Below, one piece after another: positions 14,299 through 23,900 of a DNA stretch of 34,317 nt. The stretch covers positions 1 to 34,317 of the forward strand of contig JAFSYP010000123.1 in assembly GCA_017449935.1 (NCBI GenBank). Reading direction: 5' to 3'. The notes beneath the pieces are model-generated. The model searched no databases and was not told the DNA's origin. It saw only the letters and a list, made by a program, of their open reading frames with translations. The stretch comes from Clostridia bacterium (GTDB lineage: Bacteria; Bacillota; Clostridia; Oscillospirales; Acutalibacteraceae). The first letter of the stretch is position 1. Every line of letters begins with the position of its first letter. A program made the position numbers and the translations under genes.

Positions 14299-15456
14299 AT
14301 GAATTACGGAAGGACCTGGGCGCAGATCGACCTCGGCGCGATCTGCCACAATGTTGCGTGCGTACGCAAAAAGATCCCGCAGGACGTGAAGCTCCTGACC
14401 GTCATCAAGGCGGACGCTTACGGGCACGGCGCGGTCGAAGTCGCCAAGGCGCTGCGCAAGCAGTGCGATTTCTTCGGCGTGGCCAGCGTCGCGGAGGGCG
14501 TCGAGCTTTGCAAGGCCGGCATCCGAACGCCGATCCTTGTGCTCGGTTTTACGGACAGTTTTGATTTCACGCACGCCGTGGAATACGACATCCGTCCGAC
14601 GATCTTCACGATGGAGCAGGCCAGAGCGCTGTCCGAGGAGGCGCAGCGCCAGCGCAAGACGGCGCTGTTTCATTTCGCGGTCGATACGGGCATGAGCCGT
14701 ATCGGATTCCAGGTCACAGAAGAAAGCGCCGAGTTTGTCCGACAGATCGCGCAGCTGCCGTCGCTTCGGGCCGAGGGGATATTCAGTCATTATTTCGCCG
14801 CCGACGACGCGGACGATTCCCGCGCGCTCGCGCAGCAGAAAAAGTTTGAAGAATTCATCGACATGCTTTCCCGACTCGGCGTGCAGATCCCCATTCGCCA
14901 TATGAGCAACTCTGCCGCCATTCTTTCGCTGGATAAGTGTTATAATATGGTGCGGTCCGGCATCATCACATACGGCGTCTTTCCGAACAAAGACCTGGAG
15001 AAAACGCTGTCGCTGCGGCCCGCGCTTCAATGGAAATCGCAGGTATTCTACGTCAAGACGGTGGAAAGCGGCCGGTATGTCGGCTACGGCGGGACATATG
15101 TGACGCAAAAGCCCACCGTGGTGGCGACGATCCCCGTCGGCTATGCGGACGGCTACCCCTGGTGCTTGTCCAACAAAGGGAAGGTGATCCTGCACGGACG
15201 GTATGCGCCGATCATCGGCCGCGTGTGTATGGATCTTTTGATGGTGGACGTGACGGAGATCCCCGATGTGCGCGAGGGCGATATCGTCACGCTGATCGGC
15301 AGTGAAGGCGACGCGTCGCTGTCTGTGGAGGAGGTCGCCGCGGCGGCGGACAGCTTCAGCTATGAGCTGCTGTGCAGCTTTACGCGCCGCGTCCCGCGCG
15401 TGTATGTACGCGACGACCGCGAGGTCAAAGTGGTCGACTATCTGGAATTTGAATGA
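14299..15456 (+). CDS. alr: Alanine racemase
   Basis: The 385-residue PLP enzyme converts L- to D-alanine for peptidoglycan. The N-terminal TIM barrel carries VIKADAYGHG with the PLP-binding Lys37; HFAVDTGMSRIGF and FSHYFAADD follow. The C-terminal beta domain has VGYADGYPW with the second catalytic residue Tyr282, then GRVCMDLLMVDV. Length and motif order are normal for the family. The purine-rich GAGAGAAGAGAGA before the ATG is a weak ribosome binding site. The gene is monocistronic, with its own promoter and terminator. Confidence 0.97.
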   Translation: MNYGRTWAQIDLGAICHNVACVRKKIPQDVKLLTVIKADAYGHGAVEVAKALRKQCDFFGVASVAEGVELCKAGIRTPILVLGFTDSFDFTHAVEYDIRPTIFTMEQARALSEEAQRQRKTALFHFAVDTGMSRIGFQVTEESAEFVRQIAQLPSLRAEGIFSHYFAADDADDSRALAQQKKFEEFIDMLSRLGVQIPIRHMSNSAAILSLDKCYNMVRSGIITYGVFPNKDLEKTLSLRPALQWKSQVFYVKTVESGRYVGYGGTYVTQKPTVVATIPVGYADGYPWCLSNKGKVILHGRYAPIIGRVCMDLLMVDVTEIPDVREGDIVTLIGSEGDASLSVEEVAAAADSFSYELLCSFTRRVPRVYVRDDREVKVVDYLEFE

Positions 15457-15473
15457 ACGTCGGATATAAAAAC

Positions 15474-15509
15474 GGAGGCTGTTCCATGCGAACAGTCTCC
15501 AATTATTTT
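15474..15509. terminator. Terminator between alr and the convergent MBL gene
   Basis: GGAGGCTGTTC (15474-15484) pairs with GAACAGTCTCC (15490-15500) with one G-U. The plus strand continues AATTATTTT. The minus strand continues CGTTTTTATATCC, so it can end the MBL operon too. Confidence 0.85.
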
Positions 15510-15514
15510 GCCTT

Positions 15515-16825
15515 TCACGGATCGATTTCGGACATCGGGGGCAGACCGCTGCGGCGAAGGTATTCGTCGAAGAGCGCCTGCTTGTACTCGTCGGTGTAGG
15601 TATAGCCCCAAAGCGCGTGAATCCGGTCGAAGTTTTCAAATGTTTCGTCCGGCAGCACCTTGACCGTGCCGGGCACGTAGGGGAGAGGGACCTCCACAGT
15701 GCCGTTGGAGGAAACGTGGTATTCGTCCGCGAGGTCGATCGCGACGCGGTTCGCCTCATACACGGGAAGATCCTGCTCGAATATGATCTGCGTGTTCGGG
15801 AACAGCACGACCTTTGCCGCGGAGAGCTTATAGTACAGCGCGGACGTCCCGAAGTGACCGTGGTGCGCCTGCTGCATGACGTCGCAGCGCAGCGTCTTTT
15901 CGGTGAACCGTCCGGTCAGCACGTCGCTTTCCTGCGCGCCGGCGTCGCCCGGGATGCTGATCCGGCATCCGTCCGCTTCGATCATCAGCACCGTCGAGGA
16001 ATCGTTGTAGTTTTCGAGAGAGTTCGGATAGACGTCCTCGTGCGTACAAAGCACGTCGATCCGCAGATTGCGCACAAAGAACCGCTGTCCCGAATGCAGC
16101 TTGACGATTGGCAGACCGCTGCCCTCGGCTTCGCGCTCAAAGTCGCGCATGATCCTTTTGTTGCTCTCTTTCCAACAGCCGCTGTCGCGTCCGTCCGGAT
16201 CGGTCATGTTGTAGTAGAGCTTTTCGATCACGACGTCGTCGTATCCGTCGTGCAGGAACTTCATAAACTGACACACGTGGTCGTCATGGGCGTGGCTGAA
16301 AAACCAGCCGCTGATGACGACCTTTTCCTGTGCGGGCGTGCGCTCGCGCAGAAAACGGTAGATGCGGAAATGGTCGTTCGGCTGCAGGAAATGCCCGCTG
16401 TCGATCAGGAAGAAGCTGTTGTCCGCGCAGCGAAGGATAAAACACATGCCGCAGTCAATGAACGAGTGGTCTGTTTCAAACTGCCAGACGGCACTTGCGC
16501 ATCGGCGCTCAAAGGCTTCCGGCGAGGGTGAATACACAGTCGTGTTCGGATCGACGATCACGCGCAGTTTCTTTTCGGCGCCGCAATAATAGACGTGCGC
16601 CAGCGCTGCATCCGAAAGCAGCGTTTCATAAATGTTATCTTCCAGCCGGTTCGACGCGAAGGGGCGGAATCCGGCGTCTTTTGCCGCGTCCAGAACGGTT
16701 TGCAGCATATCTTCATTTGTGCTGTCGAATACGCGCATCCGCGCGCCGTTGTGACAGTCGTAGTCCGCAAGCACCGCGGCGGGTAAGGCCGCGCAAAGCA
16801 TATCGAGCGTTTGCAATATCGTCAT
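15515..16825 (-). CDS. MBL-fold metallohydrolase
   Basis: The 436-residue protein has an N-terminal region of about 140 residues without recognised domain and then a metallo-beta-lactamase fold: FLIDSGH, the metal-binding SHAHDDH motif, IPGDAG (metal-bridging Asp) and QQAHHG (last His). This resembles the ComEC/Rec2-type MBL group that lacks membrane segments. The substrate is unknown. The ATG at 16825 is preceded by AAAGGAG; the frame stays open 35 codons further into the preceding gene, which I treat as chance. It starts 16 nt after the RACo-like gene, so it is the last gene of a three-gene operon. Confidence 0.85.
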   Translation of the reverse strand: MTILQTLDMLCAALPAAVLADYDCHNGARMRVFDSTNEDMLQTVLDAAKDAGFRPFASNRLEDNIYETLLSDAALAHVYYCGAEKKLRVIVDPNTTVYSPSPEAFERRCASAVWQFETDHSFIDCGMCFILRCADNSFFLIDSGHFLQPNDHFRIYRFLRERTPAQEKVVISGWFFSHAHDDHVCQFMKFLHDGYDDVVIEKLYYNMTDPDGRDSGCWKESNKRIMRDFEREAEGSGLPIVKLHSGQRFFVRNLRIDVLCTHEDVYPNSLENYNDSSTVLMIEADGCRISIPGDAGAQESDVLTGRFTEKTLRCDVMQQAHHGHFGTSALYYKLSAAKVVLFPNTQIIFEQDLPVYEANRVAIDLADEYHVSSNGTVEVPLPYVPGTVKVLPDETFENFDRIHALWGYTYTDEYKQALFDEYLRRSGLPPMSEIDP

Positions 16826-16841
16826 ATTTATTGATGCTCCT

Positions 16842-18329
16842 TTATTCCAGAGTAAGATTATCACACAGTCTGTCGCTGAAATCCGGTTGATCGGCCAAAG
16901 GGATCGTTTTGGTCGACGACGCCAGATCATATGCGGTCTGCGTGAGCGAGTCGTCCAAAAGCACCATCGCAGCGCCTGTTGCGGCGGCGTTCCCGACCGC
17001 GCGCGCGACAGGCGTCAGCTGCGGCGGGATCAGGCCGATCGCCACGGCGGATCGCATACTCAGCGCGCTGCCGAAGCTGCCGGCAATATCGAGAGATCCG
17101 GGCGCGGCGTCCAACGATGACCGAAGCAGATATTCCATGCCGGTACGCACGGCGGATTTCGCGAGCTGGAACGCGCGCACATCCTTCTGTGAAAGATACA
17201 GCGGCGTGTCGCCGAGATAAACGCGGTCCGCGCAAAGCGTGCCGTCTTTTTTCAGTTCCCCGGTTTTGCGAAGGCACGCGAACCAGTCCGTATACCCTGA
17301 ACCGCAGATCCCCGTCGGAGATGTGCCGTTGACCGTTTCATATACGGTCCGCCCGCCGCTGAGCAGGACGGAACGGACGGCGCCGTCGACAGCGGGACTG
17401 CCGCACGACAGCCCGACGCCCTCAAACGCCGGCCCGGCGGCGCAGGAGCATCCGAGCAGCTCGTTTCCGCTGCGCAGCAGGATCTCGCCGTTTGTGCCGA
17501 GATCCGCGACCATCCGGTCGCCCGGTCTGTGCAGACCGCACGCGAGCGCCGCTGCCGCCGCGTCCGCGCCCAAAAAAGCGGAGATGCAACGCGGCACGAA
17601 TACTTTTGTCCCGCGTCGGACAGGTAGGAAATCCGCCGGATAAAAGTCGCCGAACAGCGTATCGCACTGAAACGGCGAAGTCGAAATACCGGTCGGGTCA
17701 AGCCCGAACAACAGGTACAGCATGGCCGTATTGCCGACCAGGACGGCGGCGTCGACGTCGCCGGGGGCGAGTTTTGCCGTCATCATGACCTGCGCGCACA
17801 GGTCAAAAAGAGCGTGTCGGATGCAGCGGGACAGCTCGTTTCCGTTTCCCTGTATAGCCGATTCGACCCGGGACAGAACGTCCGCGCCGTATCGTGCTTG
17901 CGGATTTGCGGCGCTGCCTTCCGTACAGCGTTTCCCTGTTTGCAGATCGAAGACGGCGGCGCATATCGTAGTCGTGCCGAGGTCGATCGACAGACCGTAT
18001 TTTTCGCCGAGCGGTTTTTTGCGCGGCACGTCCGACGACGTCGCTTTGGCGGGCGCCGCAGTGTCCGCGACCGTGACCTGTGCGTCGCCGTTCAGTGTGA
18101 CCTGACACGCGAGGCGTACGCCGTCCCTGAGCTGTTCACGCGACAGCATCGTGCGCTCCGCGGCTGTCGGCGCAGAGATCTTTCCCATGATCCGTACACG
18201 GCATTTGCCGCAGAAGCCCTTGCCGCCGCAGGGATGCGGCAGCATATCCAGCACGGTCGACAGCGGCGTCGGCGAAGAAAAATCGATCTTTCGGCGAACG
18301 CCGTTTTGATTCAGGATCAGTTTACTCAT
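16842..18329 (-). CDS. RACo-like ferredoxin/ASKHA ATPase (DUF4445)
   Basis: The 495-residue protein begins with a plant-type [2Fe-2S] ferredoxin domain (about 1-90) whose cluster cysteines are visible: PCGGKGFCGKC and RLACQV. An actin-like ATPase part follows (GLSIDLGTTT at about 112, VGNTAM, VADLGTNGEI, GSGY). This is the architecture of RACo, the ATP-dependent reductive activator of corrinoid methyltransferases. The canonical protein is around 600 residues or more, and the linker region between ferredoxin and ATPase is very short here. The start overlaps the MATE stop by 8 nt. No corrinoid protein or methyltransferase gene is nearby, so the electron acceptor is unknown. Confidence 0.88.
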   Translation of the reverse strand: MSKLILNQNGVRRKIDFSSPTPLSTVLDMLPHPCGGKGFCGKCRVRIMGKISAPTAAERTMLSREQLRDGVRLACQVTLNGDAQVTVADTAAPAKATSSDVPRKKPLGEKYGLSIDLGTTTICAAVFDLQTGKRCTEGSAANPQARYGADVLSRVESAIQGNGNELSRCIRHALFDLCAQVMMTAKLAPGDVDAAVLVGNTAMLYLLFGLDPTGISTSPFQCDTLFGDFYPADFLPVRRGTKVFVPRCISAFLGADAAAAALACGLHRPGDRMVADLGTNGEILLRSGNELLGCSCAAGPAFEGVGLSCGSPAVDGAVRSVLLSGGRTVYETVNGTSPTGICGSGYTDWFACLRKTGELKKDGTLCADRVYLGDTPLYLSQKDVRAFQLAKSAVRTGMEYLLRSSLDAAPGSLDIAGSFGSALSMRSAVAIGLIPPQLTPVARAVGNAAATGAAMVLLDDSLTQTAYDLASSTKTIPLADQPDFSDRLCDNLTLE

Positions 18330-19692
18330 AAGCGATTTCCGTTCTTTGCTTCAGATAAGTCGGATCTTTTTTGAATCGCCGCAGGACGTAGACCGTCATC
18401 GGAATGAGGAACACGTCGGCGGCCGCCCACGCGACCGGATTTGCAAAGCACGCGGCGTCGAAGCCGAAGCGACGCACGAACGCATATCCCATGATCCCGC
18501 GCGCCGCCAGCTCAAATGCGCCGGCCAGCATGGCGTGGATGCTGAATCCCATTCCCTGCAAGCTGTTGCGCAGCACAAAGATCACCACGAGTATAGGATA
18601 GAACCACATCGCGGTGTGCAGGTATCGCGTGCCGTACTGCAGGACGGCCGTTTCCGTGCCTTTGACGAACAGCATCAGCATGTACCGCGTCAGGAATCGG
18701 TTGATGAGCATGGCGACGGCGGCATAGATGAAGGCCATGAACGTGCTGTTCTTCATGCCGCGTGTGATGCGGTCGAGCCGCTTTGCGCCGAGGTTCTGAC
18801 CGCAGTACGTCGCCATAGTCAGACCGATCGTTTCGGCGGGCAGCACCAGGATCAGCTGCGTTTTTCCAGCGATCGTGATCGCGGCGATGATGCCTGAGCC
18901 GAGCTCGTTGACGCAAGACTGGAGCATTACGGAGCCGACGCCGGTGATCGAAAACTGCAGCGCCATCGGCAGCGCGGCGTACAGCAGCTTTTTCGATAAA
19001 TTCAAATCCGGATGCATATCCTCCGCGCGCAAGTGCAGGATCGGAAAATTGCGGTGCAGATACAAAAGCTCTAAAATCCCGGAGAGCGCCTGCGCAATGA
19101 CCGTCGCGATCGCGACGCCCTTCACGCCCATGCCGAACGCCAGGACAAACAGAAAATCAAGTCCTATATTGACAAAGGAAGAAAACACGAGAAAGTACAG
19201 CGGCGTTTTGCTGTCGCCGACGGCGCGGATGACCGAGGCGAGAGAGTTATAAAAGATGGTCGCCGGGATGCCGAGAAAGATAATGGAAATATATGTATAT
19301 GCGTCGGCAAAGATGTCGTTCGGCGTGTGCAGCAGCCGAAGCAGCGTCCGGCATCCGAAGAACGTCGCAAGCGTCACGACAAGACCGATCGCGCAGGCGA
19401 GGTAGATCATATTGGCGATAAAGCGGTGCATCCGTTTCGTATCGCCGGCGCCGAAGCTCTGCGACACGGGAATAGCGAAACCGGAGCAAAGGCCGATCAC
19501 CGAACCGATCACGAGAAAATTGATCGCGCCGACGCTGCCGACCGCGGACAGGGCGGATGTGCCGACGAACCGCCCGACGATCATGCTGTCCACCATGTTG
19601 TAAAACTGCTGGAAAAGATTGCCCGCCATCAGCGGCAGACAGAACCGCACGATCAGAGAGGTAGGATTGCCGACTGTCATGTCCCGAACCAC
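18322..19692 (-). CDS. MATE family multidrug/metabolite exporter
   Basis: The 456-residue membrane protein has the MATE pattern: an N-terminal LPLMAGNLFQQFYNMVDSMIVG stretch, the repeated two-times-six helix layout, and the second-half counterpart around residues 230-330. Na+ or H+ antiport of a small molecule is expected; the substrate is unknown. The start is uncertain: GTG at 19692 has a partial site (GGTGA), while an ATG four codons later has none. A TATAAT on the minus strand (19726-19731) could be the -10, with only a poor -35. It is the first gene of the operon with the RACo-like and MBL genes. Confidence 0.92.
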   Translation of the reverse strand: MVRDMTVGNPTSLIVRFCLPLMAGNLFQQFYNMVDSMIVGRFVGTSALSAVGSVGAINFLVIGSVIGLCSGFAIPVSQSFGAGDTKRMHRFIANMIYLACAIGLVVTLATFFGCRTLLRLLHTPNDIFADAYTYISIIFLGIPATIFYNSLASVIRAVGDSKTPLYFLVFSSFVNIGLDFLFVLAFGMGVKGVAIATVIAQALSGILELLYLHRNFPILHLRAEDMHPDLNLSKKLLYAALPMALQFSITGVGSVMLQSCVNELGSGIIAAITIAGKTQLILVLPAETIGLTMATYCGQNLGAKRLDRITRGMKNSTFMAFIYAAVAMLINRFLTRYMLMLFVKGTETAVLQYGTRYLHTAMWFYPILVVIFVLRNSLQGMGFSIHAMLAGAFELAARGIMGYAFVRRFGFDAACFANPVAWAAADVFLIPMTVYVLRRFKKDPTYLKQRTEIAYE

Positions 19693-19756
19693 GATATTTC
19701 ACCACGCTGCATAAAAGATAACAGCATTATACACCATTCCGGCGAAAAATGGAAGA

Positions 19757-19785
19757 GGCAGATACTTCATTTCGAGGTATCTGCC
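19757..19785 (-). terminator. Terminator of the lipoprotein gene
   Basis: GGCAGATACTTC (19757-19768) pairs with GAGGTATCTGCC (19774-19785). On the minus strand the stem is followed by TCTTCCATTTTT, while the plus strand has no T-run, so it serves the gene that ends at 19846. Confidence 0.7.
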
Positions 19786-19845
19786 TGCATACGGGATATT
19801 CTGTTTTGCCACACAAAGAATAAACCTTACATCTGATGCGCCATT

Positions 19846-20787
19846 TTACCATTTAACGGTGTAGTCGTCTTCACTGCCGAACGACACGGAAACGTCGATC
19901 CCCAGCGCCGTCAGCGACAGCGTCCAATCCTGGAAGTAGTTGACGTCGGTCAGCTTACCGGTGTTCTTGTCGATCTTCGCCGTGATCTTGCAGTTCTTGA
20001 AGGTCAGCTTGATGCTGTTTTCTTCGATCACGCTCATGCCCAGAGAGCCGGCGCCTTCCACGATGGAATCCTTCGTGATGATCGAGAACGCCTTGCCGGC
20101 ATGTCCCTGATCGGGATTGATGTTCGGCGTGGTATCGGGAACGAGCCAGAGCGTGACGGTGTAAACGCCGTCCTTCTCTGTGCAGGTCGCTTTCGTCAGA
20201 TCTGCTGCTGTCAGGTGACTGCTCCAGCTTTGACCGCGCACCGGGAATTCATCGCGCTTTTCCGCCGCCGTGGAATAGGTGACGTTGGCTTTTTTCTTGT
20301 CATAGCCCATGTTGGCGCTGATGAGCTTGTTGGCGATGTTCTGCAGTACCTTGCTTTCCAGCAAAGCGTCGCTGGTCTGCGTGTTGAGCGTGTAGTTGCT
20401 GACGATCGCTTTGCTGTTCGGCTTGACCTGATTGACCGCGTCATTGAACAGCGCGACGATCTCTTCCTTGGTCTGCGGGATCTTCTCTTCTTTTTCGGTC
20501 GCGGCCGCCGTTGTCGACGCAGCCGTCGTCGTTGCCGCATCCGCGGCTTTCTCTGTCACGGCCTCGCTCGCCGCTTCGGTCTGTAATTCTTCCGCGGCTT
20601 CGGTTTCCGTGAGCGTGGCAGCTTCGGTCGTTTCGGCTTCGGCTTCGACCGTCGACGCCATCACGCTTTCGCTCAAAGGCTCCGCAGAAGACGCCGGCTC
20701 GGCAGGCTTTTGTCCGCAGGCGCCGAGCGTCACGAGGATCAGAGCGATCGCGAGCGAGAGAGAGAGTTTACGAATCATAGAACGCAT
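19846..20787 (-). CDS. Lipoprotein of unknown function, paralogue of 1047-1859
   Basis: The 313-residue product has a lipoprotein signal with lipobox LGAC (Cys24), then a long low-complexity linker of Glu, Thr, Ala and Ser to about residue 108, then a 200-residue domain. That domain has the same motif order as the lipoprotein at 1047-1859: 'KEEIVALFNDAVNQVK', 'SHLTAADLTKA', 'LTFKNCKITAKIDKNTGK' and a terminal 'SVSF' strand. The repeated elements suggest a beta-rich fold. AAGGGG 8 nt upstream supports the ATG at 20787; a GTG two codons earlier is less well spaced. It is monocistronic and divergent from the GH38 gene. Confidence 0.85.
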   Translation of the reverse strand: MRSMIRKLSLSLAIALILVTLGACGQKPAEPASSAEPLSESVMASTVEAEAETTEAATLTETEAAEELQTEAASEAVTEKAADAATTTAASTTAAATEKEEKIPQTKEEIVALFNDAVNQVKPNSKAIVSNYTLNTQTSDALLESKVLQNIANKLISANMGYDKKKANVTYSTAAEKRDEFPVRGQSWSSHLTAADLTKATCTEKDGVYTVTLWLVPDTTPNINPDQGHAGKAFSIITKDSIVEGAGSLGMSVIEENSIKLTFKNCKITAKIDKNTGKLTDVNYFQDWTLSLTALGIDVSVSFGSEDDYTVKW

Positions 20788-20817
20788 AATCACAACCCCT
20801 TTTCAAGCTATGTGTAT

Positions 20818-20846
20818 AGTATACAGGATATCTTTCATTTTTTCAA
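20818..20846 (-). promoter_or_regulatory. Promoter of the lipoprotein gene
   Basis: On the minus strand TTGAAA (20841-20846), a 17-nt spacer and TATACT (20818-20823), 30 nt before the start codon. Confidence 0.8.
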
Positions 20847-20904
20847 TAGTAAAAAACGCATTTCGGAAAAGATTCGCGAAAAAGAAAAAAACATTGAAAA
20901 CAGG

Positions 20905-20933
20905 TTGACTTGATCGGAAAATATGTGTAACAT
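20905..20933 (+). promoter_or_regulatory. Promoter of the GH38 gene
   Basis: TTGACT (20905-20910), a 17-nt spacer and TAACAT (20928-20933), 28 nt before the GH38 start codon, which has AAGGGGTGGAG upstream. Confidence 0.75.
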
Positions 20934-20961
20934 GGAATCAGCTAATTAAAGGGGTGGAGCT

Positions 20962-23900
20962 ATGCCGATGACACATTTTGATATTCCGTTCACAGACAAA
21001 AACAACGAGCGCAGGATGCTCTTTCGCCGGATCGAGCGTCTGTGCAGGGACATGCGCGCCAGGGTGTTCGACAACAGCGTACGCGTCGGAGGGCTCTTCT
21101 TCCGCGAGGGACAGTTTAGTCCCGAGGCGATCGAAGAAGGGGACTGGCGTCCTTTCGGCGACGAGGAATACTGGGGCGCGCGGGAAGAGTACTGCTGGTT
21201 CCGCCAGAGCGTGACGATCCCGGAGTCGTTCCGCGGACGCGAAGTCGTGTATGAGGTCGACCCGCTGCCGGACGTCGAATGGGACACGAGCGCGTTTCAG
21301 TTTATTCTGTTCGTCGACGGCGAGATCCGGCAGGGCATAGATTCAAACCACACCTATGCGATCCTGACGCCCTGCGCCGAGGGCGGCGAGACGTATGAGA
21401 TCGCGATGAACGCGTACTGTGACGACAATGATTATTGCGGACAGGCGAAGCTGTATGCCTATCTCAAAACCAGAGATCCGATCGCACGCGATCTGTATTA
21501 TGATTTTTCCGTTCCGCTGAACGCCGCGCACCAGTTCGGCGCGGACGATCTGCCGCGTGTGCATATCCTGAAAACGCTCAATACTGCGGCGAATATGCTT
21601 GAGATGACCGAGACGGATACTGTGCGCTTTCATGAATCCGCGAAGGCCGCGAGCGAATATCTGCACGAGCATCTTTACGGCGAAGGCAGCCCCGTTAAGG
21701 TCGCCGCCATCGGCCACACGCACATCGACACGGCGTGGCGCTGGCGGATCCGTCAGTCGCGGGACAAGGCGGCGCGGTCGTTTGCGACGGTCCTCGCGCT
21801 CATGGAGGAGTACCCCGATTATAAATTCATGTCGCCGCAGGCGCAGCTCTATGATTTTGTCAAGCAGGATTATCCGCTGCTCTATGCGCGCATCCGCGAA
21901 AAAGTCCGCGAGGGGCGCTGGGAGGCGGAGGGCTCGATGTGGGTCGAGTCCGATACCAACGTGATTTCCGGCGAATCCCTCGTGCGGCAGTTCATGGTCG
22001 GCAAGCGGTTCTTCCGCGATGAATTCGGCGCGGACAACCGCATCATGTGGCTGCCGGACGTGTTCGGATATTCCGCCGCGCTGCCGCAGATCATGAAGCT
22101 CGCCGGCATCGATTATTTCATGACGACAAAGATCTCCTGGAGCGAGATCGACCGGCTTCCGTTCGACACGTTCCGCTGGCGCGGGATCGACGGCAGCACC
22201 GTGCTCGCGCATTTTATTCCGAGCATAAGCCAGTCCAGCTCGAAAATTGGTTTCCAGACGACGTATACGACGGATCTGAATCCAGACTACATGATAAACG
22301 GCTGGCGCAGATACGCGAACAAGGACCTCAACGAGGAGTATTTATGTTCGTTCGGCCACGGCGACGGCGGCGGCGGACCGGACCGCAGTATGCTGGAGAA
22401 CGGCAAACGTATGCGCGAAGGGATCGAAGGCTGTCCGAAGACGTATCCGGAATTTACGCGCGCGTTCTTCGACCGACTGGCACAGGAAGTCAGCGACAGT
22501 CCGCGTCTGCCGGAATGGTTCGGCGAGCTGTATTTGGAGTTCCATCGCGGCACGCTCACGTCGCAGTCGCGCAACAAGCGCTATAACCGCAAGTCCGAGA
22601 TATTGATGCACGACTGTGAAACGCTGCACGCGCTGGCGCATCGGCTGACCGGCAGCGCGTACCCGGCCGACCGTCTTCTTGAGGACTGGAAGCTGATTCT
22701 GCTCAACCAGTTTCATGACATCATACCCGGTTCGTCGATCTATCCCGTGTATGAGGACAGCAAAGCGCAGTATGAACAGGTCCTGTCCGACGGCGAGGCG
22801 CTGCGCTGTGACGCGATGCAGGCGCTGACGGCGCGCATGGATCTCGACCGTGACGCGATCGTTGTTTTTAATACGCTCGGCTTCGCGCGTACCGATACGG
22901 TCATGCTGGCTTGGCCGGATATGGGATCGTTCGTTCTGACGGATCGGGACGGCGCCGCGCTGCCGTATCAGCGCACCTTTGACGGAAGGCTGCTGTTCCT
23001 TGCGAAGGACGTTCCGGCCAAGGGATACAAGGCGTTTTATATTCGTCCGGGACAGCCTGCGCCGCAGGAAAACCGCGTCGTTACGGACGGCGCCTGTTTC
23101 GATACGCCGTATCTTCGCGCGGAGTTTGACGAAAACTGCAACATTTCCCGACTTTATCATAAGGAGAGCGGACGCGATACGGCGCCTGTCGGCGAAGTGC
23201 TGAACCGTCTGATCGCCTTTGAGGACCGTCCGAACGTGTATGAGGCGTGGGACGTCAAGTCGTATTACGACGAAAAATACTGGATCGTCGACGACGTGCA
23301 GTCGTCCGGGATCGTTGAACAGGGGCCGGTGCGTACGGCGTTTCGCGTGGTGCGCAGATTCCGCGAATCGACCATCGAGCAGACGTTCGTTTTCTATCCC
23401 GACTTTGCGCGTATTGACGTCTGTTATGTGATCGACTGGCATGAAAAGCACGTCCTTCTGAAAGCCGATTATCCCGTGGACGTCAACGCCGCAAAGGCGA
23501 CGTACGACATCCAGTTCGGCAATCTCGAACGTACCGCGCACAACAACACGACGTGGGATTTCTCGCAGTTTGAAGTCTGCGGCCACAAGTGGGCGGACCT
23601 GTCGGACAACAGCTTCGGCCTTTCCGTGCTGAACGACTGCAAATACGGCTGGAACATCAAGAACGGCCGCATCCGTCCGTCGATCCTGCGCTGCGCGACC
23701 GATCCGAACCCATATCAGGACAGAGAGATCCACCACGTCACGTACGCGCTGTATCCGCATTCCGGCGCGGTCAGCGGCAGCGGCGTGGTCGAGGAAGGGT
23801 ATAAGCTGAACATACCGCTTCACGCGGCGTACGCGCAGAAGCATGCCGGCGATCTGCCGCCGCAGTTTTGCGCCGTTTCGTCGGATCGCAGCAACGTCGT

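Noticed and set aside
14233-15759. A 508-codon open frame on the minus strand over alr
   Set aside because: It is antisense to a clear alanine racemase, is rich in Arg/His/Asp as expected for a GC-rich complement, and has no recognisable motif or ribosome binding site.
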